Source: Colwellia psychrerythraea
Lineage (GTDB): Bacteria; Pseudomonadota; Gammaproteobacteria; Enterobacterales; Alteromonadaceae
NCBI GenBank assembly: GCA_002163005.1
Contig: MAAF01000025.1
Location: 168,373 to 232,372 of the forward strand
Reading direction: 5' to 3'
DNA: 64,000 nucleotides
The notes under the pieces are model-generated. The model did not search any database, had not been told where the DNA came from, and saw nothing but the letters and a program-made list of their open reading frames with translations. The translations under genes and the position numbers were made by a program. Below are positions 43,184 through 53,225 of this stretch, one piece after another. Position 1 is the stretch's first letter, and each line of letters opens with the position of its first letter.

Positions 43184-46100
43184 CTATTTTCTTTCCCCCT
43201 CGACAGAAAACAATACCGCATAAACTACCGGAATAACGCCTAAGGTAAATACAGTAGAGAAAAGTAACCCTCCAATGATAGCAATAGCCATGGGCTGCCA
43301 AAAAGCCCCCCCTCCAAGATATAGCGGAATTAAGCCAAAAATGGTGGTAGCTGTCGTTAATACAATCGGTCTAAGTCTTTGCTGAGCTGCATTTATAATG
43401 GCTTGGTAAAGATTATTAGGAAGCGCTTGCTCCTCTGTTTTAATACTTTCTAATAATACAATGGCGTTGTTAATAACAATACCGGCTAAAGAGATTATGC
43501 CTAACAGTGTCATAAAGCCGATAAAAGATTGCCCCACTAACAAGCCGCTGGTTACCCCAATAAGACCTAAGGGAATAGTCAATAAAATAATAAATGCTTT
43601 TCTTACCGAGTTAAACTGCGCAATAAGCAATAAAAGGATAATAAAGCCAGCAATAGGTAATTTATCCCCTATTGATTTATTCGCCTTGCCTGACGTTTCA
43701 TATTCACCACCCAGCTCGTAAGTGTAGCTAACAGGCCAATTTTTCTGCTGTTCTTCAAGCCAAGGTATTAATTCGTTAAAGGCTTGGTTTGCGGTAATGG
43801 TGTTATCAATTTGTCCACCAATAGTCATGGTTTTTAAACGATCACGACGTAAAATTTTAGCTGATTCCCATACTACTTTAATGTCGGCAACTTGTGTTAA
43901 GGGTACTGAACTGCCATTAGCTTGAGAGTAAACCGCCAGTGCTTGTAATTTGCCAATGTCTTGGCGATCGCCAGCTTGAGTGCGCAGGGTAATAGGAATG
44001 ACGATATCCCCTTCCCTATACTGACTTAGCTCTAATCCAGAAAGTCCTGTTTGTAATGATATGGCAATATCTTTACTTGAGACCCCAGCCCGACGAGCGC
44101 GACTTTGGTTAATATTGACCTGTAATTTTTTAATGGGCATGCCCCAATTATCACTAATCGCTTTTACGCCCTTAATTTCGCTCATTCGCTTTTTAACTTG
44201 TTCAACAAGTATAAATAGTTGCTGCGCATCAGTGCCGTTAATACGTACTTCTACTGGATTTTCAATGGGCGAGCCATTTTCTATTTTACGAAGTTTAACT
44301 AATAAATCAGGAAAGTTTTCCTGGCTATAGCGCTCCAGTTTTTCCATGGTTTGATCCACTAAGACATTGCTCGTTACATTGATGATCATTAAAGCGTAAT
44401 TACTACTGGTCGGTTTAGGGTTATGGGTAAGCAAAAACCTTGGTCCACCGTTACCTAAGTATGTAACCCAGTTAGTGACTCCTGCTTCTTCATCAGAGTT
44501 AGCTTTTAGTTCATCAGTAATAAAGGTTTCAATCTGCTGTGTAACACGTTCGGTCGCCGCTAACGTGGTACCAATAGGCATTTCTAATTCCATTTTGAAA
44601 AAAGCACGATCAGAAGGAGGGAAAAATAATTTAGGAATAAATGACAATCCCCAAACCGCCATAATAAATAGCACTACAGTTATTGATAACGTTAACCAGC
44701 GAAAACGAAGTAAGTTAGTTAATAAAACACGATATGCAACAAATAATGGCCTATCAAATAACGCCGTTGTCTTTTTAACTTTCATAAAATTGACACAAAG
44801 CATAGGGATAACTGTCATAGACAACACCCAAGAGCATAATAAAGTAATGCTAACCACTTTAAAAAGTGAGGCGGTGTATTCACCTGTAGCCGATTCAGCC
44901 AAAAATATAGGTAAAAATGCTGCAGCGGTGGTAAGTGATGAGGTTAATAGTGGTATTTTTAATGCATTAGCAGAGTCCACTGCCGCCTCAATAGCTTTTT
45001 TACCTTTTTCCATCGACACCATAATGCTTTCTGACATAACAATGCCGTTATCAACTAACATGCCAAGCGCGATAATTAATGCCGCTAAAGAGATTTGATC
45101 TATACCTATATTAAAAAAAGACATGATAAGTATCGCAAAAATCATACTCGATGGAATTAGCACAGCAACAATAAGTCCAGTTCTAAAGCCTAAGCTGAGT
45201 AACATCACTAATGTGACAATAATAATAGCTTGAATTAAGTTACTAGAAAAATCATCTACCTTCTGCTTTACATCAAAAGGTAGAAAAGATACTGCTTCAA
45301 ATTCTACTCCAATAGGATAACTTTGATTCAATGTCGCAATAAGTTCATTCACCTGCTGGCCGAGTAAAATATTATTACCGCCTTGCCTCATCGCGATGGC
45401 AATCGATAAGCCCTGCTCTCCTGAGAGGCTGACTTTACTTTGCATAGGATCGACATAACTCCGCTTGATAGTAACTAGATCGCTTAAATAAAGCAGACGA
45501 TCACTACCGGGTATTTGAATAATCGTTCTTTTTATTTCATCAATGTTTTCAAAATTACCACTGGGTTCAAGGGTGATTTGTTCATTGGCTAAGATAATGC
45601 TGCCACCTGAAATAATAATATTTCGACTGGATAACTGCTCACTTAATTGGCTAGGAGAAATGCCTAAGCTGGCTAAGTGTGCATTATCATATTCAAGGAA
45701 AATATGTTCTTGTTGTTCCCCGAAAACTTGTACTTTTGCCGTTTCGGATAAACGAAGCATGGCATCTCTTGTTTGATCAGCAATATCTTTCAATTCACGG
45801 TAATCATAGCCTTCGCCAGTTAATCCAATAACGATGCCAAAAACATCACCAAATTCATCATTGACCACTGATGGTTGACTTTCTGGTGGTAACTCAACTT
45901 GAGCCGCTTCAATTTTGCGACGTAAGTTATCCCAAATAGGATGTAAATCGCGGTAACTTTCTTTAATATTTACGCTAATAATAGAGATACCTGTGCGTGA
46001 CTCACTTTTAACAAAGTCTAATTCAGGAAGCTCTTGAATAATGCGCTCTAATTTATCCGTAATTAGCACCTCTACTCGCTGTGGACTAGCGCCAGGGAAT

Positions 46101-46249
46101 TGCGTAATAACTTGTGCGGTGCGAATGATAAAACCAGGATCATAATCTTTAGGCATATTTTTATACGCATTTACGCCAAAGAAAATAATAACGACCAACA
46201 ACATAAACGTTGTTCGATTGTTGGTAATTGCCATACGGGTAATGTTCAT
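43184..46249 (-). CDS. RND efflux pump, inner-membrane permease
   Basis: A 1021-residue resistance-nodulation-division transporter with 12 helices and two large periplasmic loops (about 35-330 and 555-860). Family features are FPGASPQRVEVLITDKLERII, the helix-4 LGMLVDNGIVMSESI and the second-half GIVINNAIVLLESI. Of the AcrB proton-relay pair Asp407-Asp408 the first is kept and the second is Asn, a variant typical of this branch. The start overlaps the adaptor gene by four bases (ATGA), so the two are co-translated. No outer-membrane channel gene is in the operon. Substrate unknown. Confidence 0.93.
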   Translation of the reverse strand: MNITRMAITNNRTTFMLLVVIIFFGVNAYKNMPKDYDPGFIIRTAQVITQFPGASPQRVEVLITDKLERIIQELPELDFVKSESRTGISIISVNIKESYRDLHPIWDNLRRKIEAAQVELPPESQPSVVNDEFGDVFGIVIGLTGEGYDYRELKDIADQTRDAMLRLSETAKVQVFGEQQEHIFLEYDNAHLASLGISPSQLSEQLSSRNIIISGGSIILANEQITLEPSGNFENIDEIKRTIIQIPGSDRLLYLSDLVTIKRSYVDPMQSKVSLSGEQGLSIAIAMRQGGNNILLGQQVNELIATLNQSYPIGVEFEAVSFLPFDVKQKVDDFSSNLIQAIIIVTLVMLLSLGFRTGLIVAVLIPSSMIFAILIMSFFNIGIDQISLAALIIALGMLVDNGIVMSESIMVSMEKGKKAIEAAVDSANALKIPLLTSSLTTAAAFLPIFLAESATGEYTASLFKVVSITLLCSWVLSMTVIPMLCVNFMKVKKTTALFDRPLFVAYRVLLTNLLRFRWLTLSITVVLFIMAVWGLSFIPKLFFPPSDRAFFKMELEMPIGTTLAATERVTQQIETFITDELKANSDEEAGVTNWVTYLGNGGPRFLLTHNPKPTSSNYALMIINVTSNVLVDQTMEKLERYSQENFPDLLVKLRKIENGSPIENPVEVRINGTDAQQLFILVEQVKKRMSEIKGVKAISDNWGMPIKKLQVNINQSRARRAGVSSKDIAISLQTGLSGLELSQYREGDIVIPITLRTQAGDRQDIGKLQALAVYSQANGSSVPLTQVADIKVVWESAKILRRDRLKTMTIGGQIDNTITANQAFNELIPWLEEQQKNWPVSYTYELGGEYETSGKANKSIGDKLPIAGFIILLLLIAQFNSVRKAFIILLTIPLGLIGVTSGLLVGQSFIGFMTLLGIISLAGIVINNAIVLLESIKTEEQALPNNLYQAIINAAQQRLRPIVLTTATTIFGLIPLYLGGGAFWQPMAIAIIGGLLFSTVFTLGVIPVVYAVLFSVEGERK

Positions 46250-47418
46250 AGAATGTCTCTGATATTTTTCTTAGTGGACGTTGTGGCTAAATCACTTGTT
46301 TGAGTAAATTTGACTAAGCTGCCAGCAGACACCTTACTCATCCCGGCAGTGATAACATGATCACCTGATTGTAAGCCAGCATTTGAGCCTGACGATACCG
46401 GTGATGTAAAGCTGGTAAACACCTCAATACCTTGTGCGGTGATATTGCCAATAACCACTGACTTCCTTGATATTTTTCCAACGCCGTTTTTATGTTTGTT
46501 AACAACAAAAACATAATTTCCTTGGTTGTCTTTTAATACCGTATGGCTGGGTAAATAAAAGCTTGGCTGTACTTTATTTTCATGATGTGGAAGCGCGACT
46601 TGTGCGCTAACCGATGCTGTCATCCCAGGTAAAATGGCATAACCATCAAGTGCTTTCATGGTAAATATCACTTCGTAAGTTTTACTGTGTTCATCAGCTA
46701 GGGTGGCAACTTCACTAAATTGTAGAGGGAAGCTGTGATCTTCAATTGAATTAAAGGTGGCACTGACCACCCCTTGGGCAGCGTTCTTTTTCAAGTGGAT
46801 CATGATGCTTTCAGGAATATTTACAATCAATTGAATTTCACTTAAGTCATGTAACCGAACGATAGGTTCTTTAGCATTGATTTCTTGGTAGTTTTTGCTG
46901 TAAACCTTAGCAATAACCCCCTCAAATGAAGCACGTAACCTACTATAATCTAGATTGTTATTTGCACTGGCTAACTGTGCTTTGGCAGATTGAGCCTTGG
47001 TTCTGATCTGGTAAAATTCAGAGGCTGAAATATAGTTTGTTTTAGCTAGGTTTTTAGCTCGAGTTAAATCCGCCATTGCAGTATCAAAATGCGCTTGCGC
47101 TTCAGCTACGTAGATTTTTAAGTCAGTATCATCGAGTTTTGCGATAACATCACCTTTGTTAACTTTATCGCCTTGCTTAACTAAAAGCTGCGTTAGGTTA
47201 CCTGATATTTTGAATGCTAAATCAGCTCGATTCACCGCATCCACTACAGCCGTAAATTCTAAGGCCTGGCTAACATCTACAGTCTTAACTAATAAAGTTC
47301 TTACTGGTCTTAACACTGGCTTTGCTTCTACTTGTGATGTTTTTTCACAAGCACTTAGAAATATCGTTGCCAACAAGGCGATAACTAAAGGTTTCATAAA
47401 TTGGTCAAAGCTGATCAC
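46246..47418 (-). CDS. RND efflux periplasmic adaptor (membrane fusion protein)
   Basis: A 390-residue lipoprotein adaptor linking the RND permease to an outer-membrane channel. The lipobox LSAC is at Cys24; the lipoyl half motifs LVKQGDKVNKGDVIAKLDDTDL flank a coiled hairpin (about 85-145), followed by beta-barrel and membrane-proximal domains (GVIAKVYSKNYQEINAKEPIVRLHDLSEIQLIVNIPE). A GTG start at 47418 is preceded by GGAAG at good spacing; the ATG at 47397 gives a cleaner lipoprotein signal but no ribosome site. Middle gene of the operon. Confidence 0.92.
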   Translation of the reverse strand: MISFDQFMKPLVIALLATIFLSACEKTSQVEAKPVLRPVRTLLVKTVDVSQALEFTAVVDAVNRADLAFKISGNLTQLLVKQGDKVNKGDVIAKLDDTDLKIYVAEAQAHFDTAMADLTRAKNLAKTNYISASEFYQIRTKAQSAKAQLASANNNLDYSRLRASFEGVIAKVYSKNYQEINAKEPIVRLHDLSEIQLIVNIPESIMIHLKKNAAQGVVSATFNSIEDHSFPLQFSEVATLADEHSKTYEVIFTMKALDGYAILPGMTASVSAQVALPHHENKVQPSFYLPSHTVLKDNQGNYVFVVNKHKNGVGKISRKSVVIGNITAQGIEVFTSFTSPVSSGSNAGLQSGDHVITAGMSKVSAGSLVKFTQTSDLATTSTKKNIRDIL

Positions 47419-47455
47419 AGATAAACTTCCTGATTAATTATTGTGTATCTACTGT

Positions 47456-48184
47456 TCAAAATGACGTGACTAGCACTTCACCATACTTGTCAGCACGTAT
47501 CTCTACTAAGCGGTCAACAAACTTTTCTGCCCACATATCGAGCAACTCTTTAACGACCGTCATATTATCTTCACCCGAGTTAGCTATAGTGGTATCAACA
47601 TACTTAGTGCTAATAGCAGCAAGAATTCTTTTTCGGCGAATGCCTTTTAAAAATTCAATTTCAACAGAGACCTTGGTGGTGACATCGCTCTTATCGACTA
47701 TCTGCAAATAAGCCAAATTTCCGGCATTGATTACCATGCGAAAAGGAATAAAATCGGTTGGCATCAATTCTGGATCCTCAAATTTCACCCCCGAAAAGGC
47801 ACCTTGAATGATCAGTGTTCTTGGACCCATAAGATGCACTACTTCGTAGTTATTAGCGCTTAGTCGAGCACTCATTTGTTGATGGAAATATTGTGACAAT
47901 TCATTCAACTCTTCAGCACTGAACTTAGCGTCAGCACCTGGCGTCACCCACATTTCAAAAGGCACCAACTTGACTCGCTGCATATCAGCAAGCATGTCTA
48001 TGGTGAAATTTTCGCTCCGATAAACCTTGGTGTAATCTGGGTCATAAACATCTTCAAACCCTTCATAGTTTTTGAGAAAACCCGATTGTTGTTGATCAGT
48101 AATATTCATACAGCCACTGAGCAACAAAGTAACCAGTGAAATAGTGGTTACTGAAGAAAACGTTTTTTGTACTTTTAATAACAT
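47456..48184 (-). CDS. DUF3313 lipoprotein, first gene of RND operon
   Basis: A 242-residue lipoprotein: hydrophobic signal with lipobox LLSGC (Cys25), then GFLKNYEGFEDVYDPDYTKVYRSENFTIDMLADMQRVKLVPFEMW, the opening of DUF3313 domains, and a C-terminal region on mutual orientation of helices (WAEKFVDRLVEIRADKYGEV). Such proteins are found with envelope systems, but their role is unknown. Here it starts an operon with adaptor (37-base gap) and permease, suggesting an accessory part of the pump. AGG precedes the ATG. Divergent from an AraC regulator. Confidence 0.8.
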   Translation of the reverse strand: MLLKVQKTFSSVTTISLVTLLLSGCMNITDQQQSGFLKNYEGFEDVYDPDYTKVYRSENFTIDMLADMQRVKLVPFEMWVTPGADAKFSAEELNELSQYFHQQMSARLSANNYEVVHLMGPRTLIIQGAFSGVKFEDPELMPTDFIPFRMVINAGNLAYLQIVDKSDVTTKVSVEIEFLKGIRRKRILAAISTKYVDTTIANSGEDNMTVVKELLDMWAEKFVDRLVEIRADKYGEVLVTSF

Positions 48185-48374
48185 AACAAACCTAGATAAA
48201 TGGATTATTTACAGTGGTAACGGGTATATAATGCTAGAATTCATCTAATCTAGCTGAACATCTTGTGCCATTTTCTGTGCAAAATAGGACAATCTACTGA
48301 CGTAGGTTCATTTCTAGCACTGATTATTGGTAAAACATAATGTTGCCCTATATAAGTAACTCAATAGAGAATTT

Positions 48375-49394
48375 ATGAGCCAAACGACCCTTTCCACCAT
48401 TCCTCGTCTTATCGCCCAAGTACTTTCTATTTATGATGTTGACCCTGAACCAATATTTTCAGCTGCTAATATTGATACTACTAGTGATGCTCAAACACGA
48501 GTACCGATGGAAAACATGGCAACGCTTTGGAAACTCTCAGTACAAGAAACCCAGAATAATGAGCTTGGCTTAGTCGCAGCCTCTTTATTTCAACCGGTTT
48601 ACTTGAAAAGTATTGGTATGGCTTGGCTTGCCAGTGCCAATTTAGAAGAAGGATTAAAGCGTTTTATTGCCAGTAGTCAGCTAATTAATACCGTAATGCA
48701 AATTGAGTTAAAAGAGCGGGATGGTGCTGACGGTGAAGAAGTGTTAATTCAATACCAGCGTCGATTAACCTCCAGCAATATAATTAAAACCCACCCTTGC
48801 GCTATTGAACTGGGTATTGGTTTTTTCTTGAAGATGTTTCGATTAGCCGCGGGGAAAAATATACCGGCTATTGGCGTATATTTTACTTTTCCCATTGAAG
48901 AAAATAACAGAGCCTATGAAGATTATTTTCAATGCCCTGTATATGGCAATCAAGCGGTAAATGGCATAGCTTTCTCTAAAGCGTTACTCACTGAGACACT
49001 ACCTACCCATGATGTAGAGTTAGTTGAAATGAACGAAGTCGTTATTAATAAACACCTAGATTCTATGGATAATGGCGAAACGAGTAGTAAAGTCATTAAA
49101 ATGATTAATGACTTATTACCTTTAGGATGCCCAACAGAAGAAGTGATTGCCTATAAGCTACATATGAGTAAACGAACTTTGCAAAGAAAACTGAGTGTTG
49201 AGAAACAATCGTTTTTAGCATTGCTCACCTCTGTTCGTCTGATGTTAGCTAAGCAAAAATTAGCGATTAAAAGCATTTCAATTACCGAAATCACCTATCA
49301 ATTAGGTTACAGCTCACCCAGTACGTTTGCCCGTGCTTTTAAAAAACATACCCAACTTTCTCCCCTAGAATACCGTAGCCAATTGGCGGGCTAG
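48375..49394 (+). CDS. AraC-family transcriptional regulator
   Basis: A 339-residue regulator with an N-terminal arabinose-binding-type sensor of the OruR/PF12625 group (about 5-200, LGLVAASLFQPVYLKSIGMAWLASANLEEGLKRF) and a C-terminal double helix-turn-helix (about 245-335): EEVIAYKLHMSKRTLQRKLSVEKQSF and ITEITYQLGYSSPSTFARAFKKHTQLSPLEYR. AGAG precedes the ATG. It is divergent from the DUF3313-adaptor-RND operon with a 190-base gap and is its likely activator. It is followed by a terminator shared with the symporter gene. Confidence 0.92.
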   Translation: MSQTTLSTIPRLIAQVLSIYDVDPEPIFSAANIDTTSDAQTRVPMENMATLWKLSVQETQNNELGLVAASLFQPVYLKSIGMAWLASANLEEGLKRFIASSQLINTVMQIELKERDGADGEEVLIQYQRRLTSSNIIKTHPCAIELGIGFFLKMFRLAAGKNIPAIGVYFTFPIEENNRAYEDYFQCPVYGNQAVNGIAFSKALLTETLPTHDVELVEMNEVVINKHLDSMDNGETSSKVIKMINDLLPLGCPTEEVIAYKLHMSKRTLQRKLSVEKQSFLALLTSVRLMLAKQKLAIKSISITEITYQLGYSSPSTFARAFKKHTQLSPLEYRSQLAG

Positions 49395-49432
49395 CCATTA
49401 AACTTACCACTCCCCCTGAAAACACCCAATAA

Positions 49433-49459
49433 AAAAGCCGTTCATCATGAACGGCTTTT
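49433..49459. terminator. Bidirectional rho-independent terminator
   Basis: The perfect 12-base arms AAAAGCCGTTCA and TGAACGGCTTTT around TCA lie between convergent AraC and symporter genes. A and T runs on both sides allow use in both directions. Confidence 0.92.
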
Positions 49460-49478
49460 GTTAAGTCATTGCGGCTAA

Positions 49479-51008
49479 CTAACCTGCAGTGTCTTTGTTT
49501 GTTGCTTTACTTGCTTCAGGGTTTTCTTTAGCGAAACGTTCTTCCCAGAAATCAGCATTTTTAATGCCTAACGACTTAGGGTCAAAAGTGAATTTTGTCA
49601 CGCCTGCTTTTTGCTGTGCTTCATAATCTTTTAATGCCTTTATTGCAGGTTTTGCTATAAAGAAGATTATGATAATACCGATGATATTAAGCCATGCCAT
49701 TAAACCAACACCAATATCACCCATACCCCAAGCTGCACTTGGTTGTGCTACTGTTCCATAAAATACTGCAGCCATCATAATTACTTTCAAAACAAATCGT
49801 AATGCAGGAATTTTAATGGTTCGGTTGATGTATGAAACATTATTTTCTGCGATAAAGTAATAAGCAAGTACTGTAGTAAAGGCAAAGAAAAATAACGCAA
49901 TAGCGATAAAAGGTTTACCGAAACCAGACAATACACTGTCCACGGCAATCTGTGTAAATGCAGGACCACTGATAACAACATCTGCTGCAAGGTTTTGCAC
50001 TAAGAAAACACTGCTTCCTTCAGGCATTACATTGTAAGACTTAGTAATTAAAATCATAAACGCAGTAGCAGAACAAACAAATAAGGTATCGATATAAACA
50101 GAGAATGCTTGCACTAAACCTTGTTGTGCCGGATGTTCAACTTCTGCAGCAGCCGCTGCATGAGGTCCAGTTCCTTGACCCGCTTCGTTTGAGTAAACAC
50201 CACGTTTAACACCCCAACCTATTGCAGCACCAAAACCAGCCATAGGCGTAAAGGCATCAGAAATAATTGACATGAAAATCGCAGGTAAAATATCAATGTG
50301 CAAAGCGATAATAACGCAAGCAATAATGATATAAGCTAATGCCATAAAAGGAACAACAATTTGAGTGAAGTTAGCAATACGCTTCACGCCACCAAAGATG
50401 ATAAAACCTAAGATTAAAACAATCATTGTTGCTGCATAGACTTTAGTTAATGGCAGATCTCCTATAAATGAAGGGACTGTACCACCGTTGCCAAAGACAT
50501 TAACTAATGCATCACCAATACCGTTAGACTGAACAACAGGTAATAGCACACCACAGGCTACTATCGTTGAAATAGCGAATATCCATGCATACCATTTTTG
50601 TCCCATCGCTTTTTCAATATAGTAAGCTGGACCACCACGGTAAACACCGTCTTCTTCTTCTTTATATATTTGCGCGTTAGTTGATTCTATATAAGCGGTT
50701 GCGGCGCCAAAAAAGGCAACGATCCACATCCAAAAAACTGCACCTGGGCCACCAAAACCGATAGCCGCAGCAACACCGGCAATATTACCAGTACCTACAC
50801 GGCCTGATAATGAAACAGCTAATGCCTGAAACGATGAAATACCCTGATCTGAGCTTTTACCCGAAAGTAATAAGCGAAACATTTCTCTAAAGTGACGTAA
50901 TTGAACAAAGCGCGTAACTACGGTGAAAAATAACCCCGTACCTAAACACAAATAAATGAGCGCTGGGCTCCAGATGATACCGTTAATACTATTGACTATT
51001 TCTTGCAC
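49479..51008 (-). CDS. Na+/alanine symporter, AGCS family
   Basis: A 509-residue inner-membrane transporter of about ten to eleven helices, importing alanine or glycine with Na+. The family signature is clear: FQALAVSLSGRVGTGNIAGVAAAIGFGGPGAVFWMWIVAFFGAATAYIESTNAQIYKE, later GWGVKRGVYSNEAGQGTGPHAAAAAEVEHPAQQGLVQAFSVYIDTL. The start is GTG with AGGAG six bases upstream. The hydrophilic C-tail (about 470-509) has an NADFWEERFAKENPEA segment. It is monocistronic. Confidence 0.95.
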   Translation of the reverse strand: MQEIVNSINGIIWSPALIYLCLGTGLFFTVVTRFVQLRHFREMFRLLLSGKSSDQGISSFQALAVSLSGRVGTGNIAGVAAAIGFGGPGAVFWMWIVAFFGAATAYIESTNAQIYKEEEDGVYRGGPAYYIEKAMGQKWYAWIFAISTIVACGVLLPVVQSNGIGDALVNVFGNGGTVPSFIGDLPLTKVYAATMIVLILGFIIFGGVKRIANFTQIVVPFMALAYIIIACVIIALHIDILPAIFMSIISDAFTPMAGFGAAIGWGVKRGVYSNEAGQGTGPHAAAAAEVEHPAQQGLVQAFSVYIDTLFVCSATAFMILITKSYNVMPEGSSVFLVQNLAADVVISGPAFTQIAVDSVLSGFGKPFIAIALFFFAFTTVLAYYFIAENNVSYINRTIKIPALRFVLKVIMMAAVFYGTVAQPSAAWGMGDIGVGLMAWLNIIGIIIIFFIAKPAIKALKDYEAQQKAGVTKFTFDPKSLGIKNADFWEERFAKENPEASKATNKDTAG

Positions 51009-51178
51009 AGTTAACTCCTGATGATTGTTATTATTCTTATTTTTTTATCTTATTTTATTTTAACTTGCGTTTAACTTAAAACTGTACAAGCTTCATTAGT
51101 AGGGTAAGCACAGAGTTGATCTAAATCAATCAGTGCTTTTAACGTCTTAATTGGCCTGTACAGTAGAAAAGTCAATAA

Positions 51179-52321
51179 CTAACGTAAATCATCTACCATA
51201 TGGTAAACACCTGTTAAGAAGTCTCTACCTAGTATACTACTGCGCTCATCAGACCAACCAACACTGTAATCAGGTAATAAATCATTGTCTTTAAATGGCA
51301 TTTCAATGGTGTAAGCCAAACACTTAAATTGGTTACCAACCCAGTTAGTCCCTACCGTTGGCAATGCCTTACCTGGCTCATCTTTATCATAACCACGATC
51401 ATCTTGAAATTCAGGCGTGATAGCGATCATGATTTCTTTAAACTTATCTTCAAGTGCTTTATGACGGGCATCGTAATTGACAACGCCTTCACAACCCGCA
51501 ACAAAGTTTACTGGTAATGCTTCGTCGCCATGAACGTCTAGGAACATGTCCACACCAGTAGCTAGCATTTTTTCGCGTACAAGAAATACTTCAGGGCTTC
51601 GTTCCATCGTAGGCTCTAACCACTCACGGTTTAAGTTTGCACCAACAGCATTCGTACGTAAATGACCACGCGCACTGCCATCTGGATTCATATTAGGTAC
51701 TATATAAAATACTGTTTTGTTTAATAAAGCACGGGCAACGCCATCGTCTTCATCAAGTAAACGGTCTAACATCCCTTCAACAAACCATTCTGCCATGGTT
51801 TCGCCTGGATGTTGGCGAGCAGTGATCCAAACTTTACGTTTACCTTCGCCTTCTTCACCAATTTTAAGCAATGTCATATCACGACCATCAAGTGTTTGAC
51901 CTAATACTTGTAGCTGACAATCAAGGTGCATTTGCGCGTTATGAATCAAGTCTTGATGACGTTCATAGCTGTAAGGTGCAAAGTAGGCGAAATATACTGA
52001 GTCATATTCAGGAGTTAATGTGATAGTAAGTTTTTCACCATCATATTGGGTAGGTACTCGGAACCAATGTTCACGATCATAAGAAGCAACAGCTTGGTAA
52101 TCTTCCCAACCTTCAACATAAGCCGCTTTACCAGCATTATTTAAATGCATTACGTGCTCTAGACGATCGCCATTAGCACTTAGGTCAGTTTGCAACTTAA
52201 AGTGAAACCATTGATAAAAATCAGACTGATTGTCTTTTTTTATTTCTAGTTGAATATTGCTTGCATCAGATGCGTCAATAACTCGAATGTTACCGCTGTC
52301 AAAATTGTCAGTAATTTGCAT
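51179..52321 (-). CDS. M14-type cytosolic zinc carboxypeptidase
   Basis: A 380-residue metallocarboxypeptidase. An N-terminal beta domain (about 1-120, FKLQTDLSANGDRLEHVMHLNNAGKAAY...YFAYFAPYSYERHQDLI) is typical of the cytosolic CCP-like subgroup. The catalytic domain has zinc ligands in RQHPGETMAEWF (His and Glu) and the His in FLDVHGDEALP; substrate-binding NPDGSARGHLRTNAVGANLNREW and the catalytic Glu in YTIEMPF follow. No signal peptide, so it acts on cytosolic peptides. Monocistronic. Confidence 0.93.
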   Translation of the reverse strand: MQITDNFDSGNIRVIDASDASNIQLEIKKDNQSDFYQWFHFKLQTDLSANGDRLEHVMHLNNAGKAAYVEGWEDYQAVASYDREHWFRVPTQYDGEKLTITLTPEYDSVYFAYFAPYSYERHQDLIHNAQMHLDCQLQVLGQTLDGRDMTLLKIGEEGEGKRKVWITARQHPGETMAEWFVEGMLDRLLDEDDGVARALLNKTVFYIVPNMNPDGSARGHLRTNAVGANLNREWLEPTMERSPEVFLVREKMLATGVDMFLDVHGDEALPVNFVAGCEGVVNYDARHKALEDKFKEIMIAITPEFQDDRGYDKDEPGKALPTVGTNWVGNQFKCLAYTIEMPFKDNDLLPDYSVGWSDERSSILGRDFLTGVYHMVDDLR

Positions 52322-52425
52322 AATAATTATTTCTTAGATTGTTTGGTATAAAACCAATGACTAATTGAATAAGACAGTGTACACAAACAATTTGAAGATC
52401 ACTATACAGATCGAACTAAAATTTT

Positions 52426-52935
52426 TTATAATGATCGTAAATAAAGCCCTAACTCTGAAGAATATCCCATAGATTTGCCAATAATCACATTTTCTTCATT
52501 TAAAACGTAATAACTGGGATATCCACTGATTTCAAAAGTATGCTTAATAGCTTCATTACCTAAAGCAATAGGAAAGGTTAACTGATGTTGGCTGGTAAAA
52601 CCCATGACTTCTTTCGTACCGGTATAATCCATTGCTATGGCAACTACATCAATATTTTCATTTTTTTGAAATAAGGCTTGTAAATTCCCGATACTGGCAT
52701 GACAAACCTGACACCAAGGTGCAAAAAAATACAATATGGTAGTTTTGCCTTGAGAGTTTAATGAAACGGTATCGCCCATCAAGGTTGGTACTTTATCTAT
52801 GTCTAAACCCTGGGTCGCTGTAACAACATCTGTCAGCGGTGTATCGGTTGCTAACATACTGGTTTCTCGTAAAAAAGAGAGCAGTTGAAAGGCAACTAGA
52901 AAGATAATAGCTTGAATTGCAAAACTTCGTAGCAA
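52426..52935 (-). CDS. Membrane-anchored thioredoxin-like protein (TlpA/ResA type)
   Basis: A 169-residue protein with a single N-terminal membrane helix (about 6-22) and a periplasmic thioredoxin fold. The active site is FFAPWCQVCHASI with CxxC (CQVC) near residue 75; the cis-Pro segment is ISGYPSYYVLN. It probably reduces or isomerises periplasmic disulfides. The start codon is TTG with GGAA upstream; no ATG is available earlier. A divergent-looking 290-base gap separates it from its upstream neighbour. Confidence 0.85.
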   Translation of the reverse strand: MLRSFAIQAIIFLVAFQLLSFLRETSMLATDTPLTDVVTATQGLDIDKVPTLMGDTVSLNSQGKTTILYFFAPWCQVCHASIGNLQALFQKNENIDVVAIAMDYTGTKEVMGFTSQHQLTFPIALGNEAIKHTFEISGYPSYYVLNEENVIIGKSMGYSSELGLYLRSL

Positions 52936-53225
52936 AGGAAATTCCAGAAATAAGTAAATGTGTCTAGCTTAATAGACCTGATTACCCTCATTTATATTTT
53001 GTAAAATATTGTCTAGATTTTTATGAATATGTGATTTGCTTAAATATTATAACTTGTTATGAAGTTACGGCATTAGCTTTTTGGCTAGTAAATAACATAG
53101 GGGTTATTACTGAAAGCAAACTAAATCAATCGTTTACAGAAGGATCAGTGACTACTGTATTACTTCTTAAAGACTATTTTATTAGCGAGTCTTTCTTTAG
53201 TTAATATAGTAACCCTATAAGTTAA

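Noticed and set aside
44475..45098. 207-codon frame antisense to the RND permease
   Set aside because: It is a mirror of the transporter's codon pattern, with no ribosome site or recognisable domain; the same applies to 55130-55597 opposite the M28 gene.
48218..48229. Solo MITE end (AACGGGTATATA) before the AraC gene
   Set aside because: It matches only 12 terminal bases of the 36634 element and could equally be a promoter -10 region; too short to call.
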